Made by a program: the position numbers and the translations under genes
The notes under the pieces: generated by a model
Databases searched by the model: none
Told to the model about the DNA's origin: nothing
What the model saw: only the letters and a program-made list of their open reading frames with translations
Part shown: one piece after another, positions 25,961-35,120 of the stretch
Layout: each line of letters starts with the position of its first letter
Position numbering within the stretch: position 1 is the first letter of the stretch
Assembly (NCBI GenBank): GCA_001839685.1
Contig: MLAK01001068.1
Span: 1-35,399, forward strand
Source: Tritrichomonas foetus
Lineage: Eukaryota > Parabasalia > Tritrichomonadida > Tritrichomonadidae
DNA: 35,399 bases
Direction: 5' to 3'

Positions 25961-26881
25961 TTATATTTTGGTTTCACCAAGACAGGCCTTTCGCATTTCG
26001 CCCTGTATATCGTCGAAGTAGGGGTGCTGGAGTGCCTCTTTTGCAGAAATTCGCTTCATTGGGTCAAATCTCAGCATTCTGAGGACCAAGTCAATGAGCA
26101 ATGGGTCCGCACCGTTCATCATAGCTGCCAAATCGCACGGCTCGTGAACAGGGAGCGGGATCTCCATCCCAGACGAGAATTTTTCTTTAAATCCGGGGAA
26201 CTCTTCTTCTGTTGGTGTTCCAAGTACTTTCAATATTCGCATCATTTGGTCAAGTTGACCATCGCCTGGAAATAATGGTGAATATGTGATCATCTCATAA
26301 AGTATACAACCGACACTCCAAATGTCGATGGATAGCTCGTAAAATCCGCCGAGAATCAATTCAGGCGCTTTGTACCAAAGGGTGACGACGCCCCTCGTAT
26401 ATGGCCGCATCGGGATTGTAAAGTATCGCGCCATTCCGAAATCGCAGAGTTTGAGAATTCCATTTCGTGAAATCAAAATGTTGTCTGGCTTGATGTCGCG
26501 GTGGATGATTCGATGTGAGTGGAGATAATAAACGGCCGCAAGCATTTGAAATGCATAAGATTTGATCGACTGTGGACGAAATGATCGTCTTTTCATTTGA
26601 ATTAAACGCCGTAAATCCCTTTCAACATATTCAAATGCTAGATAGATCGGTAGTGTGGAGGTTTGCGCATCGACGAGTGAAACAACATTAATATGTTGAA
26701 TTGATTTTAAAATAGAAATTTCGCGTAACAAAGTCGAAGGGACACCATCATCTTCAAGATTTTCGAGTTTTAAGATTTTTAAAGCTACTGTCATACCTGT
26801 ATTCTTATCAGTGGCTCTGTAAACAACTCCATAGGAACCCTCGCCAAGTTTTTCATGTCTTTCAAATCGGCTCAGGCTCAT
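25961..26881 (-). CDS. Cyclin-dependent kinase (PSTLLRE type)
   Basis: The 306-residue protein is a complete CMGC kinase of CDK type: G-loop GEGSYGVV (13-20), K35, cyclin-binding helix PSTLLRE (48-54), HRDIKPDN (127-134), DFG (147-149), and T-loop RPYTRGVVTLWYKAPEL with T162 at the activating position. GDGQLDQMMRILKVLGTPTEEEFPG in the C-lobe is CDK-like. Ser16-Tyr17 replace the Thr14-Tyr15 pair of CDK1, so Tyr phosphorylation could still inhibit it. The altered PSTAIRE helix and HRDIKPDN in place of HRDLKPQN argue against assigning CDK1; the cyclin partner is unknown. I use ATG 26881, as the longer frame opens with TTG at 26899. It is divergent from the ZIP gene with 196 bases between ATGs. 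The stop is TAAA. Confidence 0.92.
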   Translation of the reverse strand: MSLSRFERHEKLGEGSYGVVYRATDKNTGMTVALKILKLENLEDDGVPSTLLREISILKSIQHINVVSLVDAQTSTLPIYLAFEYVERDLRRLIQMKRRSFRPQSIKSYAFQMLAAVYYLHSHRIIHRDIKPDNILISRNGILKLCDFGMARYFTIPMRPYTRGVVTLWYKAPELILGGFYELSIDIWSVGCILYEMITYSPLFPGDGQLDQMMRILKVLGTPTEEEFPGFKEKFSSGMEIPLPVHEPCDLAAMMNGADPLLIDLVLRMLRFDPMKRISAKEALQHPYFDDIQGEMRKACLGETKI

Positions 26882-27077
26882 AATTTTGTAAAATTCCAAA
26901 CCGATGATGATCTTTTCCCATAATAGACCAAATAGCTATTTAATTCTCAAGAAAATGGCCAGCCAAATATACATGCAAATCACTAGTCGATTCAATCTTC
27001 TTTGTCAATCAAAGATTTCTAAACAAACTATTCAATTTTATTTATAAAGCACCAAAAGTGGAAAAATTGATTTTATC

Positions 27078-27950
27078 ATGTTCGACTTTTCTTTCGACTT
27101 TATTTTCGAAGATACAAACACATTCAAGTTCTACATTGTTCTTGGAATTTTGATGGTTGACCTTGTTATGATATTCCTTCCATTCTACGCGAAATCTCAA
27201 TCATGGATTGCTTTGCTCGAATCGCTCGCTGGTGGAATTTTCTTAAGCGCAGCATGCGTCCACCTCATTCCAGAGTCACTTCATACCTTCAAACATGTCA
27301 CAAAATTGCCACTCGCGCCAATCATCTGGGTGATAGTTTTTTCAATTTTGATGATAATCGAAATGTTCGCTCACTCGCACAATCACGACCACGACCACGA
27401 CCACGATATCGATAAAATAGCCAGAAAAAAGAAAGATATTCGACATGATCTTCACGAGCCTCATCACGAAAACGCAAATTCTTCATTTTATGTATTATAT
27501 TTAGTTTTGATTTTTCATGAGTGTGTGGAATCAATCTCGATGGGTGGAGCTAAATCGAAAAAAGTTATATTGGCATTATATTTCGCCACAATTGGCCATA
27601 AACCGGTGGAAACTTTTTCACTTGGACTTACTCTCCTCAAAAACCACCCATCAAAGGTCAAATATTTCACCTTAATGATATTATTCGCTTTAGTATCACC
27701 ACTTACAATTCTTGGTGTGACTTATTTCCTTGCTAATGTGTCAGAACTAACAATGGCTATTGTTGCATCAGTATCAGCCGGTACTTTTCTGTTTGTTGGA
27801 TTCCAAGAATTATCTGAGCTATTCCATCATAGTGGAAAGATGGCAACTCGCAAGAAAATCCAGCACATAATTGCATTTTTGGTTGGATCTGCTTGGATGT
27901 GTGCAATTTCACTTGGTGGCCATGAACATCATCATCATCACCATCATTGA
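27078..27950 (+). CDS. ZIP-family zinc/iron transporter
   Basis: The 290-residue protein has about eight membrane segments. ZIP signatures are GGIFLSAACVHLIPE in the second segment (H62, E66), FHECVESISMG in the fourth (H147, E148, E151) and GHKPVETFSLG in the fifth (H174, E178), giving the binuclear metal centre. Between segments three and four lies a cytosolic histidine loop HSHNHDHDHDHD (99-110), and the chain ends in EHHHHHHH. It should move Zn2+ or Fe2+ into the cytosol from outside or from a compartment; which metal cannot be read from sequence. The length is typical of the ZIP I/II (ZIP1-3, IRT-like) subfamilies. The start is ATG 27078. The stop is TGA. Confidence 0.93.
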   Translation: MFDFSFDFIFEDTNTFKFYIVLGILMVDLVMIFLPFYAKSQSWIALLESLAGGIFLSAACVHLIPESLHTFKHVTKLPLAPIIWVIVFSILMIIEMFAHSHNHDHDHDHDIDKIARKKKDIRHDLHEPHHENANSSFYVLYLVLIFHECVESISMGGAKSKKVILALYFATIGHKPVETFSLGLTLLKNHPSKVKYFTLMILFALVSPLTILGVTYFLANVSELTMAIVASVSAGTFLFVGFQELSELFHHSGKMATRKKIQHIIAFLVGSAWMCAISLGGHEHHHHHHH

Positions 27951-28727
27951 AACAATTTAAAACTATAATTTTTTGTTGATATATAAATAAATGATATCAA
28001 ATCATGAAAAAAATGATATTGTCAAATGACCATTTTTCAACAGATTTTTTTTTGTGAATTGATGACCAAATTACTTCTGAAAGATACTTTCAATTTTTTC
28101 TGTGACTTTCAATCATTATTTAAAATTAAATTCTCCATTTTTTTGTGTATGGCACCATTATACCAATGTATAAAGTAAATTTTTTATTCTAATTACAATG
28201 ATTATTAAATTTCCATGAGTAAAAAATACAGAGAGTTGTAAATAAAACAAGATATTTATGAATTATAAAAAAATAGTCAACATCAGAATCATTTTCAAAG
28301 AAATAAATTTTTTTAGTTAATTAACGATCATCATTAATAGAATTGATTCAGATGTATACAAACTAACTAGCTCTAGATGTAGAAGACTATTGAGAGATCT
28401 AAATGAATAATTGTTGATATTATTGTCATCTAAATATTATTTAATTGTAATCCTATTAATAATATATAAATATTATAATTTAAAAATCAAGATACAGAGA
28501 AAACCAAATCCAAAAAAAAATTGTGAGAAAAAAATAAACCCCACAGAAATTTCTGAGAATTATAGAGATAAAAAGTGATTTTATAGCATTAATATCTTGA
28601 TTATTTCTTATCATAAATCGTGCTTTTTATTATCATATGACCTTCCATCGAAAATTATAATGTTTTCCAAAATACAAAAATGAAGTATAAAAAAAATATT
28701 AATAATTTTGATATAAAGAAAAAAAAT

Positions 28728-28943
28728 TTAGGCATCAATGAGAAGATTACGAATGTTTTGCCATCTAAATGGCGAGTCATCAGAAAATTCACTTGGCATC
28801 GAGTCTGGAAAAAAACATATTGGATTCCATTTTTCTTGATTTGGTCTTTCAATCGTTGTATCTGTATCCCTGCTTGAGAATGTGCTGTTGAGGACTGCCA
28901 GTCTATTTTCTTCATATACTAAAATTTTATGGCAGAAAAGATT
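28728..28943 (-). pseudogene. Coding-like fragment without start codon
   Basis: A 71-codon open stretch between two stops reads like real protein near its end (RPNQEKWNPICFFPDSM and SDDSPFRWQNIRNLLIDA, then TAA), with W, P, D and S in normal proportions. There is no ATG before the coding-like part. It may be the last piece of a decayed gene or a final exon: AAATTTTAG just before VYEEN could pass as a splice acceptor, but the trichomonad branch/acceptor consensus ACTAACACACAG is absent. Family unknown. Confidence 0.3.
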
Positions 28944-29017
28944 TCAATACATTCATATTTGTCAAATGGAAATTGAATTAATTCAACATCACTGAGTTAA
29001 AACTATCAAAATTTTCG

Positions 29018-29037
29018 CGATTTTTAATTAAAAATCG
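29018..29037. repeat. Perfect 20-bp palindrome
   Basis: CGATTTTTAATTAAAAATCG equals its own reverse complement. It is AT-rich with CG ends, in spacer DNA about 440 bases before the TMEM131-like gene. Confidence 0.7.
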
Positions 29038-29477
29038 ATAGAAGAAGTGTAAATAGAATTATGGGAAGCAGTATTATAATCTTTATGATTCTTGGAAAAA
29101 AAGCTTCTCACAATTTTTTTTAGGCTTTCTCCAAAATCGCTCTTTTTTCGGTTTAATTGTTGCAAAATTTCAAAACTATGAATAAATATGGCTCATAACT
29201 ATAAAATATAGATTTAACAATTGACTGAAAGACTTATCACCCGAAAACTGAAACAATAGCTTCTTCAGAATCATTTTCGAAATATTTTTGAATTCGGCCA
29301 TTTGCGAAGTTTGCGATAAGGGAAATTTTCGTCATTCTTTTAGCTATTTGGGTTTTGATTTTTGACTGATGGTATTAAGTAATACTGATGATAAGGATCA
29401 TTTTAGTGATTTCGTACGTTAAGACTATTTGGTTTGTATACATCTATTGATTCAAATAATTTCACCTTGCTCAAAAA

Positions 29478-32400
29478 ATGAAGCCCTTGTGCTTCATCTT
29501 TTTCCTGTTATTCAGTGTTGCGGCAAATTATGGATCCTACGAAATGACTCTCATCCTGCAATCGTATTCAGTCGAGCAAATAGGTCGATCGTCACACCAA
29601 TTTAAATTCGGTCTTATTGGATCCCATTTGGATCCCGACGCAAACGGAAAATGGCGCTTTTTGGATCACAAAGAAAGTCCGATACGTTTTAACGGTCCAT
29701 TTTGGCTCCTCTTCATTGAAAATAATTTCCATCATCTCCCCACCAAAATCACGACTACAAATTTTTCTAACTATGTCAGCTTTTTTCGGAAGAGCCTCTT
29801 TGTTCCAGATCTAAATTTGTTATTCGTCAAACATGTAACCATCAAGCTTTTCAATAAAATGAACCAATCTTTAATTGTTACAGAAATCACCACTTTTTCA
29901 AGAGAAGTTTATGCAGTTGAATTTTCAGAGTTAGTCGTTGAACCAGAATCAGAATTATTTTTAGATTTATACATTTGTCCACAAAAATCTGGTACTTTTT
30001 CAACAATGGTAATGATTTCTACAAACAAGGGAATTTTCCCATATTCAATCACGTATAAGGCAATTAGTTCACCAAGAGATTCATTTATATCTACTATATT
30101 TCATCCAACATCTTTAATGACTACAAATATAACAGTTAAAATTCCATCAATTTTACAATCTAAAAAGGTGTCGGTGGTTTTTGATGCGTCAATTTTGTCA
30201 CTTGAAAGACATTCTCATGATAAATTAAATATCGATTTCAATGTTGAAGGTTTAAGTCCTGGATTTTATGTTTCTTTTCTGAATTTTCTCTCACCAAATA
30301 TAGGAAGAAATTATCCTATTTTTCTATCGGTAAGTTCACGTTTTTTACAGAGTTATTTTCCTGTTATGATTTTTAATACTATCACAAATTCTACAGAGAT
30401 TCAAGAAATGGATATAAAAATGGTAAATCCAACAATTATATCAATCCAAATAATGTCTGTTCATTTAGCATTCGATGCACCTTCAAACGTATATATAGAA
30501 CATACAAAACCACCTCTTAATTGTAATCCACAAGAAATAACAGCTGTTGGAAAAGTGATTGTAACCGGTTCCAAGAGTGGAGAAATTAATACAAATGTTG
30601 TAGTTTCATATGAAGCCTTTGATTTTGTAGTACAAACAGTAGAAATACCTATTAAAGGTTATGTATCAATAGGTAACTTTCGTCCATCTGTTCCAAAGAT
30701 CGAAATCGTTGGGACAAATCAAAAAGAGTTTAAATTCTACTTTTTCAATGATTTTAAGGAAACAGCTTTTGTTCTATCTGCGCATATAGAGTCAGAAAGT
30801 TTCAATATTATAGATTTTGAAATATTCACAGTAGGACCAAATGAAAAGTCGAAAGAAATTATTATTATTTATAATTCGTTAAACGTGATTGACAAAGTTG
30901 AATCATTATTATATATTGAAACAAATATTACACGTTTAACAGTTCCGATTTCTGGGTATAATGGAAACGTAACAATTTCAAAGAACAGTACATCTGATCC
31001 CTCCAACTCAACTTGTAGTCAATTATATTATGAGTTTCCATCAGTTTTGGTAGATACCGAAAAAGTGATTAGCTTCTATATCACAAATCCTAATCCCTTG
31101 AATTTTCAAACTAAACTAGTTTCAAACTCAAGTTTAATGGAGATAGTGTCAAATGATGTAATTAATATTATGCCTTTTACTACAGAAAAGTTTTCATTTA
31201 AAATTAATTTCAAAGATCCCAAAAAAGAAACATCTCAAGAATCCAAAATTCAAAAAGATGATATAGAGAAAGGTTTTATTGATACAGCGCAAAGAGGTAA
31301 ACTCTATTTTAACCTTGGTGATACCATGTTTCATATAAATATTTCGTGGCATCCAATTTACGGTAAATTTTCACTCACATCGTCATTGCCGAAAAATATT
31401 GTATTTGGATTGAAATATAATGCTACAGTTTTTGTCTCATCAACATATCCTAAATCTTTAAAAATTAAACAAATTAAAAGTTTAATGGGTGATTTTACCA
31501 AAATAAAGAGAATTATAATCAAACAGAACAATACAACTGATATAGGGAGTATAGAATTTGAATTTGATTCATCTTTTCTATCAAATTTTCCAGATTTTAT
31601 AAATCTCACGAATAATTTCAACCATCAACCTTGCTTATTACCAATTGAATTCACTTTTCGACTGGTAGATGGTCATATCGTCAAATCTAATTTGACTATT
31701 TCATTTCGCCATGAAATTTTTCCAGGCACCTTTTATTCATTCGGCTTAGTTCCAATCAATTACCAGTCTCTTGCCACTGTTTCTGTATTTAACTTTTTCG
31801 ACTTGCCTGTTCTTTACCGCATTATTACAAATCCTGAGAAAGAAAAAGTGTTATCTGTAAAATCACCTAAAAATTCTGTCGTTGATCCCGGTAAAAATCT
31901 ATCCATTATATTTGCTTATTCACCTGTTGAAGTTGGCCGGAGAGTACTTGCAATTGCTGTTTCATCAAATGTTACTATTCCTTTTTATATTGAATTGACA
32001 GCAGAGGCAATCATGCCCTCTTTCAACTTCATTGATCATAACGGCTCAATAGTTGACACACTTATCTATAAACTAAATAGTATAACAACCATAGAAGAGA
32101 ATATTTTCCTGAGAAATGATGGTAATATTTCAATACCTATCGAAAAGTTGGAAATCTCTTCGAAAATGCATTTGAAAAGTAAATGTGGCAATTTTTTGAA
32201 TATAGCTGAGAAATGTTCAATTCATTTCAAGATAGATCCAAATGTTTTACTTCAGAAAAAGAATGATATTATATTGGAAGTAGTTAGTTGTAAAAAAATA
32301 CAAAGAATAAATATAACAGTATTTCTTGATGATAAAATAATTGTTAAAATGAAACTCAGGAAACTGTTAAAATACATATTTGTTCTATTTTTATCAGTTT

Positions 32401-32657
32401 TGCCAATGTTCATTCAATTTTATGAAGTGAAATTCGCTTTTGCAAGAGTGACAAGAGACTACATACATAGGGAATCCATGCTCCAGAAAGAAATCGATAA
32501 GCTATCCGTTTCTAAACGATCATCAGTAGCAATGCAGACATCAACACCTGAGTCGAAGCCATTTATGGGAAGATGGGTCAGAAGCAATCTTGTCAGCACT
32601 CCAGTTTCGAAGCATGGAATTGAAATGATGACAAAACTTCTAGAGAATGTAAAATAG
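29478..32657 (+). CDS. Large type I membrane protein, TMEM131-like
   Basis: The 1059-residue protein has a signal peptide (MKPLCFIFFLLFSVAANYGS), about 940 lumenal residues rich in beta strands and NxS/T sites, one membrane segment near 960-986 and a cytosolic tail of about 70 residues. Around residues 105-200 the chain reads SLFVPDLNLLFVKHVTIKLF, then LVVEPESELFLDLYICPQKS, then MISTNKGIFPYSITYKAISSP. This resembles the first PapD-like/Ig domain of TMEM131 (...NTSxxGxFxYxVxGxGxxxP). Later ASH/PapD-like units include FGLVPINYQSLATVSVFN with VDPGKNLSIIFAYSP. TMEM131 works in ER-to-Golgi export of secreted cargo in animals. The match is by pattern and layout, so the family call is moderate; another lumenal Ig-repeat protein is the alternative. 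The first 100 codons are richer in G and C than the middle of the gene. The stop is TAG. Confidence 0.55.
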   Translation: MKPLCFIFFLLFSVAANYGSYEMTLILQSYSVEQIGRSSHQFKFGLIGSHLDPDANGKWRFLDHKESPIRFNGPFWLLFIENNFHHLPTKITTTNFSNYVSFFRKSLFVPDLNLLFVKHVTIKLFNKMNQSLIVTEITTFSREVYAVEFSELVVEPESELFLDLYICPQKSGTFSTMVMISTNKGIFPYSITYKAISSPRDSFISTIFHPTSLMTTNITVKIPSILQSKKVSVVFDASILSLERHSHDKLNIDFNVEGLSPGFYVSFLNFLSPNIGRNYPIFLSVSSRFLQSYFPVMIFNTITNSTEIQEMDIKMVNPTIISIQIMSVHLAFDAPSNVYIEHTKPPLNCNPQEITAVGKVIVTGSKSGEINTNVVVSYEAFDFVVQTVEIPIKGYVSIGNFRPSVPKIEIVGTNQKEFKFYFFNDFKETAFVLSAHIESESFNIIDFEIFTVGPNEKSKEIIIIYNSLNVIDKVESLLYIETNITRLTVPISGYNGNVTISKNSTSDPSNSTCSQLYYEFPSVLVDTEKVISFYITNPNPLNFQTKLVSNSSLMEIVSNDVINIMPFTTEKFSFKINFKDPKKETSQESKIQKDDIEKGFIDTAQRGKLYFNLGDTMFHINISWHPIYGKFSLTSSLPKNIVFGLKYNATVFVSSTYPKSLKIKQIKSLMGDFTKIKRIIIKQNNTTDIGSIEFEFDSSFLSNFPDFINLTNNFNHQPCLLPIEFTFRLVDGHIVKSNLTISFRHEIFPGTFYSFGLVPINYQSLATVSVFNFFDLPVLYRIITNPEKEKVLSVKSPKNSVVDPGKNLSIIFAYSPVEVGRRVLAIAVSSNVTIPFYIELTAEAIMPSFNFIDHNGSIVDTLIYKLNSITTIEENIFLRNDGNISIPIEKLEISSKMHLKSKCGNFLNIAEKCSIHFKIDPNVLLQKKNDIILEVVSCKKIQRINITVFLDDKIIVKMKLRKLLKYIFVLFLSVLPMFIQFYEVKFAFARVTRDYIHRESMLQKEIDKLSVSKRSSVAMQTSTPESKPFMGRWVRSNLVSTPVSKHGIEMMTKLLENVK

Positions 32658-33184
32658 GGATAATAATAAATAAAAAAAGTTAATAATTGAGATCTTATAA
32701 GAAATCTTGATTATTGAAAAAAGTTAATTTTCTTTCTTTTTTTATTTATTCATTTATTTATTATTATTTTGGAAATAATATATGCTTTCAATCAGACATC
32801 CAACAATACCATAGAATTTTCCATCAGATCAATATACACAACATTTTTTTACTGAAGAAGAAGATAAAATGTGTTGATTTTTATTTCAACAAAAATCCGC
32901 GTTGGTGACTTTTTTAACGCAATCATTTCCAATGAGAACACTCTTAATATAATATTGAAATATCGGGCTAAGATGCTATCCAGAATCAACAGTAATAATA
33001 AAATACAACAAATGAATGAACTCCAATCGAAAACATTGGAAATTTAATTCGGTGAAATGAAACTGACATAATTTAAAATCAAAATCAAAATGAAACAAAA
33101 TGGAATGAAAATAAGCAATATTTTTTTTTTAGATCAGAAAGTATTAATTTGTAATTTTTAGAATCCAAGCAGTGTAAAAAAGCC
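32658..33184. other. Convergent spacer
   Basis: AT-rich DNA between the TMEM131-like and V-ATPase H genes. It has an AAAATC-type micro-repeat near 33074-33096 and a T-run at 33121-33130. The 64-codon plus frame at 32714 has no ATG. No gene seen. Confidence 0.5.
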
Positions 33185-34519
33185 TCAAGCAGTTTGATTG
33201 CGGAGGAGGAGGAGTTGCGTCGTGCGGAGGGCTTCGCGTTGGACAGCCTGTTTTTCGCTTGACATCAATTTCATGACCGCGTCTTTAGCACCAATTTCCT
33301 CTAGTTTCACTCTGCCAATCGGGCTTCTTGTTGCGTATTCACCAAGGTCATGGCAGGCAACAACGACGGTTTCTTCATCGTCCGACGATAGCAACTTTTT
33401 GAGAGCAACAAGCACAGCATATTGACCTTCACCAAAACGCTCAATATTGGCCTTCCAGAAGAGTTCTGATTTGTGTGAGACGGAAAACCTCAGCGTTCCG
33501 CTGTTAACTTCTCGAACGTATTTGTCCCATAAAGAAAGGTGCTTCAGGCCCTTGTTGAGCTCGTCAGCAGCAGCGACAATATTTGGTTGGAGTTCTGGAT
33601 CGACGTAATGCTTGGTTTGGTACATTCGAAGTAATCTGAGGATATCGTTATCGTAGGCTGATTCGATGAAGACTGTGTTAGAGTTGAGTTGTTTGACGAT
33701 TGCCACCATCAATCGGATGATGATTTCTGTCTCTGATTTCACTGATTGAACTGAGAGCATACGACCAAGTATGCTCACAAATTCATCGGTTGATAATTGG
33801 CCGGCGCCATCTGGCGAATATGTCAAAGCCCAGATGCAGAAAAGTATATGGTATGTCGTATCGTTCTGCGAGAGCTTTCCTGCCGCTGTAAGGAGATTGA
33901 TCAGCAATTTGACTCCATTCGCATCAACGAACATCTGCCTGTGTTTTTCGAGCGAGAGGAACCTCTTCAGGCCTTCCAGCGCAAGGGACGCCTCAACGAG
34001 ATCACCGCCGAGTAATTTGGTGACCTTATCGACATATGTGGCTGCTGCTCCGCTGTTGTTCTTTGAAATCTTTACATCGGGGTGGCTGAGGAGGGCGCCG
34101 AGAAGGAGGAGGTTTGTGCGGATTAAAAATGGACATTTGAAGCGTTCGTCGAATTTGCCAAGAAGGATGTTCGTGCACTGGCTGATAAGGCCGTCAGCTT
34201 GGGGAACAAGAGCGGCGATAGTCGAAGTGAAGTCGATGTCGAATAAACGGTCGATAAAAGCGAATAACAAATTCAGAGTTTCTGTGACATTTCTTTTCTC
34301 GAGGAGTTTGGCGAAGGCGCGGGGGTGGTGCGATTTTTCTGACGTAAAATTGTCTTTTTGTTGCTCGGGATGGACTTTGAAAAGCTCGATGAATTCGGTG
34401 GTATGTTTGGAATTATCGTTTTCAAGAACAAGTGTATTCGTTTGAACGTTCCTGAAGATTGCATCACGCGCATCGAGGCGGACAAACAGTGGGTGAATGG
34501 AACTATTTTGAGCAAGCAT
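33185..34519 (-). CDS. VMA13: V-type proton ATPase subunit H
   Basis: The 444-residue protein matches V-ATPase subunit H (yeast Vma13p) in length and sequence. The N-terminal two thirds are helical HEAT/ARM repeats (KHRQMFVDANGVKLLINLL, YHILFCIWALTYSPDGA). The C-terminal domain has the family signature LSLWDKYVREVNSGTLRFSV, SHKSELFWKANIERF, then VVACHDLGEYATRSPIGRV and a final helix. Subunit H bridges V1 to the membrane part and prevents ATP hydrolysis when V1 is free; the pump acidifies endosomes and lysosomes. It fits the phagocytic, endosomal theme of the Rab and longin genes but is not linked to them. Coding GC is higher than in its surroundings. ATG 34519 has a TCATTT initiator match 13-18 bases upstream. 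The stop is TGA. Confidence 0.93.
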   Translation of the reverse strand: MLAQNSSIHPLFVRLDARDAIFRNVQTNTLVLENDNSKHTTEFIELFKVHPEQQKDNFTSEKSHHPRAFAKLLEKRNVTETLNLLFAFIDRLFDIDFTSTIAALVPQADGLISQCTNILLGKFDERFKCPFLIRTNLLLLGALLSHPDVKISKNNSGAAATYVDKVTKLLGGDLVEASLALEGLKRFLSLEKHRQMFVDANGVKLLINLLTAAGKLSQNDTTYHILFCIWALTYSPDGAGQLSTDEFVSILGRMLSVQSVKSETEIIIRLMVAIVKQLNSNTVFIESAYDNDILRLLRMYQTKHYVDPELQPNIVAAADELNKGLKHLSLWDKYVREVNSGTLRFSVSHKSELFWKANIERFGEGQYAVLVALKKLLSSDDEETVVVACHDLGEYATRSPIGRVKLEEIGAKDAVMKLMSSEKQAVQREALRTTQLLLLRNQTA

Positions 34520-34531
34520 TTAACAATGGCT

Positions 34532-34537
34532 AAATGA
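34532..34537 (-). promoter_or_regulatory. Possible initiator TCATTT before V-ATPase H
   Basis: On the minus strand TCATTT lies 13-18 bases before ATG 34519, matching the trichomonad initiator TCA-Py-(A/T) at a typical short-leader distance. Confidence 0.4.
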
Positions 34538-34594
34538 AAGTGCCGATAAAGCCGCTATTTTATATTATCGATTTTCCCATACTTTGTTAAAGAT

Positions 34595-34605
34595 TCAGCG
34601 GTTAT
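34595..34605 (-). promoter_or_regulatory. Second copy of TCAGCGGTTAT
   Basis: An 11-base exact match to the element before eS26, here about 76-86 bases before the V-ATPase H ATG and in the reverse orientation relative to the gene. It may be a Myb-like site or coincidence. Confidence 0.3.
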
Positions 34606-35079
34606 TTTTCACTTTTTTACCATTCTTCACAAAAAAAATTGAAAAGATTTTGTAGGAAGAATTAGCTTCATTATTTTTCGTAATTTAGGTTGCATTCATC
34701 TTTAAAAACTATTGTTAATTATAGATGTTAATTTTGGTTCGATGTTGGACAAATATATAATTTATCTGATTTATAGAATTTCATTTTATGTCATTTTGTC
34801 CGATTCAACCTCTATATTTCGGTATTTTATACATATAAATTGGTTTGTAATAATGGTTATGAATATTTTGATCAAGTTTCCTCAAAGTATCTTCAAAATT
34901 CTATCGTCAAAGCAATTAATGCCAGAAAAATTCAACCTGATCAAAGTTCTTTAGCTTTTTAAACATTTCTCATATTTTAATATTTGATTACATTTTTCTT
35001 ACAATTTATCTCTTTATTTAAGGGAAAACTCGTCTATACAACAACAAAGTAAGTTTCAAATTCGAGATTTATAACTGAG

Positions 35080-35081
<2 letters not shown>

Positions 35082-35119
<38 letters not shown>
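35082..35119. repeat. 38-base T homopolymer
   Basis: An unbroken run of 38 T (A on the minus strand), by far the longest homopolymer in the window. It could be the poly(A) end of a retroposed minus-strand sequence, a microsatellite, or an assembly artefact. Confidence 0.9.

Positions 35120-35120
<1 letters not shown>

Larger units (their letters stand above)
27951..29477. other. 1.5-kb AT-rich spacer with a coding-like fragment and a palindrome
   Basis: The gap between the ZIP and TMEM131-like genes contains a minus-strand open stretch without ATG (28728-28943) and a perfect 20-bp palindrome (29018-29037). No complete gene, RNA gene or mobile element is visible. Confidence 0.5.

Noticed and set aside
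33771..34445. 224-codon plus-strand frame over V-ATPase H
   Set aside because: Antisense shadow of a well-supported gene; the translation is R/S-rich without any family signature.
34734..34746. GGTTCGATGTT, similar to a tRNA B box
   Set aside because: The conserved final CC is missing, and no acceptor stem or A box is found around it.
34712..34954. 80-codon plus frame near the right end
   Set aside because: It opens with TTG and has the I/F/Y/K-rich composition expected from random AT-rich DNA.
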